Origin: an uncultured archaeon
Lineage (GTDB): Archaea > Halobacteriota > Methanosarcinia > Methanosarcinales > Methanoperedenaceae
NCBI GenBank assembly: GCA_902386085.1
Contig: CABMIA010000097.1
Span: forward strand, 1 to 10,401
DNA: 10,401 bases
Direction of reading: 5' to 3'
Both the position numbers and the translations under genes were made by a program. The notes below the pieces were generated by a model. That model saw nothing but the letters and a program-made list of their open reading frames with translations, was not told the DNA's origin and did no database searches. The first letter of the stretch is position 1. Each line of letters starts with the position of its first letter. Below are positions 1 through 4,816 of the stretch, one piece after another.

Positions 1-88
1 AAAAGTCTTTCATAATACCAATATTTATTGGATGCTGTGTAAAACTCTTTACATGATTATAATTATTATTAGTTAATAAAATGACAAC

Positions 89-97
89 TTATATAAG
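89..97 (+). promoter_or_regulatory. TATA-like box for the first winged-helix gene
   Basis: TTATATAAG is a good archaeal TATA element. Transcription would start about 25 bases downstream, near 115-120. That places the in-frame ATG at 103 upstream of the transcript and favours the ATG at 139. Confidence 0.55.
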
Positions 98-138
98 TAT
101 GAATGCTCATCGTAGGAATTATCATAGGGATAGGTTGT

Positions 139-396
139 ATGAGAAGAAGCAAGATGGATATTATCATCGAGGTTCTGGAGGTTGCAGCAATGGGGGTGAA
201 TAAAACGAGCGTGGTCTATAAGACAAACCTGAATTTCAAGCTGGCAGAGAAATACCTGGAATTACTGCAAAGGCAGGGACTGGTGGAGAACAGGGTGGAT
301 AAGTATATAACAACCGATAAAGGGAAAATATTTTTAGAGAAAGCCAGGGAAATCACTTCACTGTTAGAAGCTCAGAACCAAACACGGTTATTCTGA
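139..396 (+). CDS. Small winged-helix transcriptional regulator (HTH_45-like)
   Basis: This 85-residue protein looks like a single winged helix-turn-helix domain of the archaeal HTH_45 type, probably a DNA-binding regulator in the cytoplasm. It begins MRRSKMDIIIEVLE, has a recognition-helix region around KTSVVYKTNLNFKLAEKYL, and ends in a wing with the typical YITTDKGKIFLEKA. That order (basic N terminus, helix, NLNF helix, 'TDKG..FLE' strand) is characteristic of the family. The start at 139 is chosen over the ATG at 103 because the TATA box at 89-97 would start transcription after 103, and because a purine-rich AGGGATAGG lies just ahead of 139. It converges with, and overlaps by 44 bp, another small winged-helix gene on the other strand. 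Its target is unknown. Autoregulation is possible but not shown. Confidence 0.8.
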   Translation: MRRSKMDIIIEVLEVAAMGVNKTSVVYKTNLNFKLAEKYLELLQRQGLVENRVDKYITTDKGKIFLEKAREITSLLEAQNQTRLF

Positions 397-556
397 CCTC
401 TCCTTTTTTTACCTCGATAAGCCCTCCTTCGTTCATCAGGTCGAGGATTTCCCTATCAGCTATTGGTATTTTTTCCACAAGTTCATTTACACTAACCTTT
501 TCTTTTCTTTGAAGTATATCCAGTATTCGGTCAGCGGTTTCTCCGAATTTCGACAT
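353..556 (-). CDS. Small winged-helix protein, 67 residues
   Basis: This short protein starts MSKFGETADRILDILQRKEK and reads as helix, helix, helix and wing: KVSVNELVEKIPIADREILDLM followed by GLIEVKKGEVRITVFG. It is a compact wHTH fold of the MarR/ArsR-like size class, likely a DNA-binding regulator. The ATG at 556 is preferred over an in-frame upstream codon at 601 because a TATA-like box at 580-590 on this strand predicts transcription starting close to 556, which would make the message leaderless or nearly so. The last 44 bases overlap the 3' end of the convergent winged-helix gene. Both reading frames look like real protein, so the overlap is probably genuine. The specific function is not recognised. 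Confidence 0.7.
   Translation of the reverse strand: MSKFGETADRILDILQRKEKVSVNELVEKIPIADREILDLMNEGGLIEVKKGEVRITVFGSELLTVK
404..410 (+). terminator. Possible U-tract terminator after the first winged-helix gene
   Basis: Seven T residues start eight bases past the stop codon (394-396) on the plus strand, with no hairpin before them. Archaeal polymerases often terminate at such tracts. The tract lies inside the coding region of the opposite gene, where it encodes part of a VKKGE stretch, so it may simply be coding. Confidence 0.35.
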
Positions 557-579
557 ACCTACAAATAAAGTGAAATCGG

Positions 580-590
580 TATAAATAAAG
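580..590 (-). promoter_or_regulatory. TATA-like box for the 67-residue winged-helix gene
   Basis: On the minus strand this reads CTTTATTTATA. Its centre is about 28 bases upstream of the ATG at 556, implying a leaderless or very short-leader transcript. Confidence 0.45.
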
Positions 591-652
591 CTGCTGAGCA
601 AAGCTTCTTAACATCGTTTCTTAATATTGTTTCTAAACTATATTTACTATTA

Positions 653-662
653 TTTTATATTA
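653..662 (+). promoter_or_regulatory. TATA-like box before the 30-residue ORF
   Basis: TTTTATATTA lies about 25 bases ahead of 680-685. The transcript would therefore begin just before or at the hairpin at 683-697, leaving a leader of about 35-40 bases before the ATG at 720. Confidence 0.4.
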
Positions 663-682
663 AATTCAAGCGTAGGAGAGTT

Positions 683-697
683 TGCCCTTCATGGGCA
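683..697 (+). promoter_or_regulatory. Short hairpin in the leader of the 30-residue ORF
   Basis: TGCCC TTCAT GGGCA is a perfect 5-bp stem with a 5-base loop. It stands out as G+C-rich in very AT-rich surroundings. It lies at or near the predicted 5' end of the message and is followed by the ribosome-binding site AGAGG. It could stabilise the mRNA 5' end or act in translation control; neither is shown. Confidence 0.35.
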
Positions 698-719
698 GGT
701 AAAAAAGAGGTTGATAAAA

Positions 720-812
720 ATGAAGAACGAAAAACAGCAGAAACAGAAAAAAGAGGAAGAAAAGAAAGTAGTAGAGGAAATATTTAAGAGTGTAAAATTG
801 TATGGCGGATAA
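720..812 (+). CDS. Lys/Glu-rich micro-protein, 30 residues
   Basis: A 30-codon frame begins at the ATG at 720, with AAGAGGTTGAT, a sensible Shine-Dalgarno stretch, about 8 bases upstream. The product is extremely charged: MKNEKQQKQKKEEEKKV, then VEEIFKSVKLYGG. It would be a single amphipathic or coiled helix with a short hydrophobic end. No signal peptide or cysteine is visible. The frame stays open further upstream, but the TATA box at 653-662, the leader hairpin and the ribosome-binding site all point to 720. The family is not recognised. A frame this short can arise by chance, and the low-complexity composition would also fit non-coding A-rich DNA. The well-placed translation signals are the main support. 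Confidence 0.45.
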   Translation: MKNEKQQKQKKEEEKKVVEEIFKSVKLYGG

Positions 813-817
813 ATTTT

Positions 818-825
818 ATTTTATA
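818..825 (+). promoter_or_regulatory. Possible TATA box for the UbiA-family gene
   Basis: TATTTTAT within an ATTTTATTTTATAAG stretch overlaps nothing coding. A start about 25 bases on would fall around 845-850, inside the inverted repeat at 827-854, giving a short leader before the ATG at 862. Confidence 0.35.
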
Positions 826-826
826 A

Positions 827-854
827 GAATCTCCTGCTGATTGGTGGGAGATTC
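827..854 (+). promoter_or_regulatory. Eight-bp perfect inverted repeat ahead of the UbiA-family gene
   Basis: GAATCTCC (827-834) and GGAGATTC (847-854) are perfect complements with a 12-base loop. The right arm contains the likely ribosome-binding sequence of the gene starting at 862. A second, mutually exclusive pairing exists between GGTG (843-846) and CACC (854-857). Either reading is possible: an RNA hairpin hiding the ribosome-binding site if the leader is transcribed from the upstream micro-ORF, or a DNA operator directly after the TATA box. Confidence 0.45.
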
Positions 855-861
855 ACCTTTG

Positions 862-1773
862 ATGTTTGAAAAACAGAAAGAAATTTTAAGACTGTGTTAT
901 ACTCCATATTCAATCGTATCACCGTTTCCATTTTTAGCGATAATAATCTTTCTATTAGCTTATAACCTGGATAGAACATCACCATTTCCGATATACTCTC
1001 TTTTTGCAGGGGTACTGGCATCTCTTATATCAAATTCCGCATCTAATGTATGGAATCACACAAATGATTTAAAGGAAGATATTGCGCAGGGGAAAAAAAA
1101 TGCTTTAACGATGAAAATGATTTCGTATCATTCTGCGATTCTACTATCCTTATTCTTATATCTAATATCAATAATTACTGTATTATATATTTCCATAAAA
1201 GTTGGAAGGCCTGTATATCTATTTTTCTTTATTTGGGCTTTCTTTACATGGTGTTATTCAGATAATATTTTTTTGAAAAAGATATTTGGTTTCAGATTGA
1301 AAAATCACTATACAGGAGAGTTCATGACCTACATCGTCACATGTCCCATGTATACTCTTACCATCTGGCTTATATATTCTAATTTAAGTACAGCCGGTCT
1401 TGTTTTAGCCGTAGCATTTTTGTTTTTTGGCCTTTCAGTAGTATTACTCAAGGATTTAAAAGACATTTCAGGTGACAGGGAAGCTAAATTAAAAACCTTT
1501 GGCGTGGTTTTCCCACCTTCCAAACTCTTTTATTTTTCATGTATATTTCTATTGTTATATTATATCGTGATCTTAAACTCGGTTGTTTTGAATATATTCA
1601 GCCGAGGCATATTGCTTATTGTAATCCCGTTTTTTTATTTTATAAAAAATAGTTTCTTACATTTCAACAAAAAACAATGGCGAATTGGAGCTGAGGACAG
1701 TATTCAGATCAAACGAATTGTTGTTACAACGTACATATCTATAATTATTTTAGGTACGGGCTCTTTTATCTAA
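862..1773 (+). CDS. UbiA-superfamily membrane prenyltransferase
   Basis: The 303-residue product is a very hydrophobic integral membrane protein with roughly eight or nine membrane segments, the usual length for UbiA-type prenyltransferases. These move an isoprenoid chain from its diphosphate onto an acceptor. The first Mg-diphosphate motif is NVWNHTNDLKED with N68, D69 and D73. The second is KDLKDISGDR with D198, D201 and D205. Both Asp-rich motifs are present in the expected order, so the protein is probably active. The acceptor (a quinone precursor, lipid or other) cannot be told from sequence. The ATG at 862 is chosen over a TTG at 841 because GGTGGGAG (843-850) can then serve as ribosome-binding site. 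The gene is clearly AT-rich compared with the housekeeping block downstream and stands alone, not beside other lipid or quinone genes. Confidence 0.85.
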   Translation: MFEKQKEILRLCYTPYSIVSPFPFLAIIIFLLAYNLDRTSPFPIYSLFAGVLASLISNSASNVWNHTNDLKEDIAQGKKNALTMKMISYHSAILLSLFLYLISIITVLYISIKVGRPVYLFFFIWAFFTWCYSDNIFLKKIFGFRLKNHYTGEFMTYIVTCPMYTLTIWLIYSNLSTAGLVLAVAFLFFGLSVVLLKDLKDISGDREAKLKTFGVVFPPSKLFYFSCIFLLLYYIVILNSVVLNIFSRGILLIVIPFFYFIKNSFLHFNKKQWRIGAEDSIQIKRIVVTTYISIIILGTGSFI

Positions 1774-1795
1774 ATTTCGGCAATGTCCTAATTTA

Positions 1796-1822
1796 GAATA
1801 TTTAATAAAAATTAAAAAATTC
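1796..1822 (-). terminator. AT-rich imperfect inverted repeat between convergent genes
   Basis: On the plus strand GAATATTTAAT and ATTAAAAAATTC flank AAAA. On the minus strand this gives T6 and T5 tracts downstream of the 95-residue gene. It could terminate that gene and perhaps the prenyltransferase gene from the other side. The signal is weak because the whole area is AT-rich. Confidence 0.3.
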
Positions 1823-1879
1823 TTCCCAATTCCATTAATGATCAGCAAAAATGAGATTTATATTCGATAGCTGTCTGGA

Positions 1880-2167
1880 TCAAAAACAGGGTGAATAGAA
1901 TCCGCACATTTTTCTATTCGCCTGGAAATCTTCTCTAATTCCATCAACATGCGGGTCTTCCGGGAGGTACATATTGCCTTTTGGCAGGTTATGAACCCTG
2001 CCAATTAAAGAATTATTTTTCTTGATTGTATAGCCTTCAACCTGTTCAAAAAGTAAGGGAGCGCGTATTATTTTAAAATTATTACATATCAAGTAAAGCT
2101 TTTCGATAGCAGCGCCATCGATACCAGCTTTTAGTAATTGCACTCTTTCTTGAGGGGTTTCCAGCAT
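1880..2167 (-). CDS. Uncharacterised 95-residue protein
   Basis: I do not recognise this family. The N-terminal half, MLETPQERVQLLKAGIDG then AAIEKLYLICNNFKIIRAP, looks like an ordered helix-turn-helix-sized unit with conserved-looking character. The C-terminal half is polar and Pro/Gly-rich (NLPKGNMYLPEDPHVDG) and ends in CGFYSPCF with two cysteines. There is no signal peptide or membrane segment, so it is likely cytoplasmic. The ATG at 2167 is preferred over the TTG at 2173 because GGAAGG at 2175-2180 on this strand lies seven bases from the ATG and only one base from the TTG. The contrast between the two halves may mean a divergent or decayed tail. It converges with the prenyltransferase gene. 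Confidence 0.6.
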   Translation of the reverse strand: MLETPQERVQLLKAGIDGAAIEKLYLICNNFKIIRAPLLFEQVEGYTIKKNNSLIGRVHNLPKGNMYLPEDPHVDGIREDFQANRKMCGFYSPCF

Positions 2168-2220
2168 TTCCAATCCTTCCTTTTAATGGGATACCTATAA
2201 CTTTTAATTATTTCTTAAGC

Positions 2221-2230
2221 TATTTAAAGC
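2221..2230 (-). promoter_or_regulatory. TATA-like box for the 95-residue gene
   Basis: The minus strand reads GCTTTAAATA, an acceptable BRE/TATA pair. It predicts a start near 2195-2200 and a leader of about 30 bases that contains the GGAAGG ribosome-binding site. Confidence 0.35.
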
Positions 2231-2377
2231 TTTCTAAAATAATAATCATAGTTATAATAATGATTATAATTATTCGCATGTGAATTATACTAAAAAATTT
2301 CTTAATTTTAAATCTTTTAGATATTTTAAAACAAGATCCTGAAATGCCGGTTGGACATTACCAAGAGAACTGCTACA

Positions 2378-2391
2378 AATAAATATTTATT
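2378..2391. repeat. 14-bp perfect palindrome downstream of the DUF1699 gene
   Basis: AATAAATATTTATT is self-complementary and begins six bases past the DUF1699 stop on the minus strand. It may help 3'-end formation. In such AT-rich DNA a palindrome of this kind can also be chance. Confidence 0.3.
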
Positions 2392-2396
2392 AATAA

Positions 2397-2678
2397 TTAA
2401 ACTTCTATCTCTGCAAATCTATCGATATCAGTTCTATGTCCCCAGATATCCCCAACCATCAATTTAGTATTTCTCATTTTCAAAAACATTTTTGTGGTAT
2501 TTGAAATTGTTTTCTGGTAGGAAGAAGGCAACTGTATTCGTTTCAATTTCGGGCATTTCTTCACAACTTCAAAAATGTTTTTTTCAGACGGCCTGAAGCA
2601 AAAATGCACGTTTTCTTCATTTTCATCAAGATCGGCAAGGTCTTCCTCAGAGCCAATAATTCTGAAAACGACTTTCAT
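2397..2678 (-). CDS. DUF1699 family protein
   Basis: The 93-residue product matches the pattern I know for DUF1699, a small family found mainly in Methanosarcina-like archaea and without an assigned function. The family marks are all here: an N-terminal strand MKVVFRIIGSEEDLADL, the block VHFCFRPSEKNIFEVV, the CPKLKRIQLPSSYQKTIS segment, MFLKM, and the GDIWGHRTDI motif near the C terminus. Length and order agree with a full-length member. It is a soluble protein with no signal peptide. The TATA-like box at 2704-2714 on this strand predicts transcription beginning at or just before the ATG, so the message is probably leaderless, which agrees with the lack of a ribosome-binding site. It is divergent from the large secreted protein gene. 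Assignment is by memory of the family, not by search. Confidence 0.82.
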   Translation of the reverse strand: MKVVFRIIGSEEDLADLDENEENVHFCFRPSEKNIFEVVKKCPKLKRIQLPSSYQKTISNTTKMFLKMRNTKLMVGDIWGHRTDIDRFAEIEV

Positions 2679-2703
2679 AATATGTAACTATGATGATTCT
2701 ACT

Positions 2704-2714
2704 ATTTATATTTT
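2704..2714 (-). promoter_or_regulatory. TATA-like box for the DUF1699 gene
   Basis: The minus strand reads AAAATATAAAT, with its centre about 30 bases from the ATG at 2678. This implies a start of transcription at about 2680 and a leaderless message. Confidence 0.5.
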
Positions 2715-2733
2715 TTTACCTGAACGGCTTTGT

Positions 2734-2793
2734 GTAGGAAATTATATGTATCAAGGATTCTTACATAATATCAAAAAACAAATAATTACCTAC
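2734..2793. repeat. 60-bp region bounded by 12-bp inverted repeats
   Basis: GTAGGAAATTAT (2734-2745) and ATAATTACCTAC (2782-2793) are complementary at 11 of 12 positions. Inside them ATGTA (2746-2750) and TACAT (2762-2766) form a second, directly stacked stem around an 11-base loop, leaving 15 bases bulged on the right. It lies between the divergent DUF1699 and surface-protein promoters. It could be a regulator site, a structured RNA or a tiny mobile remnant. Confidence 0.4.
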
Positions 2794-2860
2794 TTATAGA
2801 ATTAATTTGGGCAGTGAAAACTCTTGAATTAAAACCGCAAACTGTAAGTATTAAGTTCAC

Positions 2861-2874
2861 ATATATTGTATATA
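2861..2874 (+). promoter_or_regulatory. TATA-like region before the surface-protein gene
   Basis: ATATATTGTATATA contains two overlapping TATA-like elements ahead of the ATG at 2890. The left one predicts a start almost on the ATG. No convincing ribosome-binding site is present, which is consistent with a leaderless message. Confidence 0.4.
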
Positions 2875-2889
2875 GTGGGTAGTTTGTGT

Positions 2890-4599
2890 ATGAAAAAAAA
2901 AGCTCAGCAATTAATTAAATGGATTACGATATCTCTAGCTTTGTTGCTGTATATTAGCCATGCAGAAGCCTTCCTAATATCAGAACTCCAGTGGGGAGGA
3001 GGCACATCAGGCAAACTTCAGCTTGGGGAAGAACTTTCATATGGCGGGTATTCCGTAAAAGCAGTATCGTTTTCTGCGCCTGTAGAATCAGACAAATATA
3101 GAGATATACCAAGTGAACCTGTCGATCAGTACGTAGAGCTGAACATATCAAAAAATGGGGTATTTGTTGACACTGCAGCACTCGTACCTGGAGATTCGTA
3201 TATCACACCGGATGGTGAATTGAGGGTCACGGCAAAACAACTTCCCTCCAAGGATGCCCCGGAATGGCTTTTTGAAAGATATGCTCCCTGGGCGATTATA
3301 GAACTGGATCCAAGGGGAATCCCTCATCTTGAGGTATCAATAGATACGGACCGCAGTGAATATACATCTTCACCCTTCGCAGAAATTACAGCGACAGTAA
3401 GCCTAAAAAACACCGGGTCCGCAGACGTTGTCAATGCTGACTTGCACCTAACAACAGAACTCCCGCTGAAAAGGGGTACTCTGGAGGAACATTTTGAAAA
3501 AATAGAAAAAGGATCGGTGATTACAAGAATTATAACATTTGCACCGCCTGAAACCGGAGAAAAAAAGTCTTATGGTATACTGGCAAACGTAAGTGGATTT
3601 GATGTGAAGGATATTCCTTACACTGCAGAGTTGGCTAAGACCATTTGGATATCGCCGGAAACAGTACTAATGCCGTCCTTTAGAAAGAGTATGAATACCA
3701 AGATTTATCTAAAGGATTATGCGATAGTTTCGCTTTCGATAGAGAACAATGGAAGATATGATATTAAAAACCTGAGCATTACAGATGCAATTCCTGACAA
3801 TTTTAAAATAATGGGGAATGAATCACTACACTGGGTCATTGATCTTCCTGCCAATGAAGGATGGGATTATCACTACCCGGTAAAACCGATGGAACAGAAC
3901 AAAGACGGCATAGTTTTCCCCGCGGCAAAAGCTGAATTCAAACTAAACAGGGAGTTCTACAGCATATCATCAAACCAGCCTAAGATTATCGTTTACGGAC
4001 CCGAGATCGTTCTCAATAAGGAGACAGATGTTTCTGAAATAGGTGCAAGCGGTACTATGACGGTAACCGTTGTTGCTAAAAATGTCGGGAGTACCCTTAC
4101 AAAAGTAAGCATCGATGATAAATTGCCCAAGGATTCGACTCTCATAAGCGGCAGCACATCACACGAAGATATACTGGAAGCAAATAAGGAACTAAGGTTC
4201 AGTTATACTTTGAAAGTAACTCCAGGAGAACCTGTTAAACTTCCCCCTGCAAAAGCCGATTATTATGAACTTGGTACAAGGGGTGTAAAAATGAGCACTA
4301 TGAGCAAGGAGATTGAAATCAAGGCAAAATCTCAGGCTGCTGCGCCGTCGGTTGAAATTGGCACTTCTGTACCCACCCCCCAGGTTACTACGCCTGCGCC
4401 CACTCCAACTCCTGTTCCCGAACCTGTGAAACAGAAAACCGAGTCTCACGTTAATTCCATCAACCCGGGTAAGACCAGAAACCCTGCTGAAATAAATACG
4501 CTCTTGAATTTCATACTGGGTTGTGATGGCGCCAGCAAAAACGCCAGTCGTTTTCCTGTTACACATGCCGCCTGTAACTTCTACGCGCAGGCAAAATAA
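2890..4599 (+). CDS. Secreted multi-domain surface protein (S-layer/DUF11-like)
   Basis: This 569-residue protein has a clear Sec signal peptide: MKKK, a hydrophobic run WITISLALLLYI, and a likely cut after HAEA near residue 27. The first mature segment (about 30-140) resembles the beta-rich S-layer-type modules of methanogens, with 'LGEELSYGGYSVKAV' and 'ELNISKNGVFVDTAALV'. Three immunoglobulin-like repeats of the CARDB/DUF11 kind follow from about residues 145, 255 and 370, each with a 'NTG/NNG/NVGS' turn and an 'L/ITDAIPDNF'-type strand. Residues about 494-515 form a Pro/Thr-rich linker (VPTPQVTTPAPTPTPVPEP), a usual stalk and possible glycosylation region. The stretch after it (about 45 residues) is not hydrophobic enough to be a membrane anchor and contains two cysteines. 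ATG 2890 is chosen over TTG 2866, which would put residues before the signal peptide. Likely cell-envelope associated; the ligand is unknown. Confidence 0.75.
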   Translation: MKKKAQQLIKWITISLALLLYISHAEAFLISELQWGGGTSGKLQLGEELSYGGYSVKAVSFSAPVESDKYRDIPSEPVDQYVELNISKNGVFVDTAALVPGDSYITPDGELRVTAKQLPSKDAPEWLFERYAPWAIIELDPRGIPHLEVSIDTDRSEYTSSPFAEITATVSLKNTGSADVVNADLHLTTELPLKRGTLEEHFEKIEKGSVITRIITFAPPETGEKKSYGILANVSGFDVKDIPYTAELAKTIWISPETVLMPSFRKSMNTKIYLKDYAIVSLSIENNGRYDIKNLSITDAIPDNFKIMGNESLHWVIDLPANEGWDYHYPVKPMEQNKDGIVFPAAKAEFKLNREFYSISSNQPKIIVYGPEIVLNKETDVSEIGASGTMTVTVVAKNVGSTLTKVSIDDKLPKDSTLISGSTSHEDILEANKELRFSYTLKVTPGEPVKLPPAKADYYELGTRGVKMSTMSKEIEIKAKSQAAAPSVEIGTSVPTPQVTTPAPTPTPVPEPVKQKTESHVNSINPGKTRNPAEINTLLNFILGCDGASKNASRFPVTHAACNFYAQAK

Positions 4600-4617
4600 T
4601 GACCGATGAACGAAACC

Positions 4618-4624
4618 TTAATAT
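4618..4624 (+). promoter_or_regulatory. TATA-like box for the 52-residue cysteine protein
   Basis: TTAATAT after an A/C-rich stretch predicts transcription from about 4646. The very short leader would still contain the GGTGATC ribosome-binding site at 4649-4655. Confidence 0.45.
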
Positions 4625-4657
4625 CCAAAATCCACTTTTAAAGCGTCTGGTGATCAA

Positions 4658-4816
4658 ATGAAAGTATATATCTGTGAGAAAAGCTGCTGTCCTGCAGTTG
4701 AAACTGTTGCAGAAGACGTATTGATAGGGGAGGGCACGAATATGGTACGATTGAAGAAGAACGAATGGAACATGCTGGTCAAGAAAATCCAGTCGGGAGA
4801 ACTTCATTCCCTCTAG
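4658..4816 (+). CDS. Small conserved-looking cysteine protein, 52 residues
   Basis: The frame starts [17 protein letters not shown], continues to [16 protein letters not shown] and ends [18 protein letters not shown]. It has the look of a small archaeal family: a short N-terminal Cys cluster (C6, C10, C11), a beta strand pair, and an amphipathic C-terminal helix around a Trp. Three closely spaced cysteines suggest metal binding or redox, which is not shown. GGTGATC (4649-4655) matches the 3' end of archaeal 16S rRNA and lies just upstream, and a TATA-like box lies at 4618-4624. The gene is converging with pcm: its TAG stop (4814-4816) and the TAG of pcm share the four bases CTAG. I do not know a family name, but coding signals on both ends and the protein-like sequence make it credible. 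Confidence 0.72.
   Translation: MKVYICEKSCCPAVETVAEDVLIGEGTNMVRLKKNEWNMLVKKIQSGELHSL

Noticed and set aside
18..31. Near-palindrome CCAATA TT TATTGG near the left edge
   Set aside because: It is nearly 60 bases upstream of the TATA box at 89-97 and probably belongs to a region outside the window; no function can be argued.
2575..2799. Plus-strand frame of 74 codons over the DUF1699 gene start
   Set aside because: Mostly antisense to DUF1699; only its last 17 codons lie in the intergenic inverted repeat, and no start signal supports the whole frame.
4192..4566. Minus-strand frame of 124 codons opposite the end of the surface-protein gene
   Set aside because: Its Ser/Arg/Gly-rich product mirrors the Pro/Thr linker codons on the other strand, and no family character is seen.
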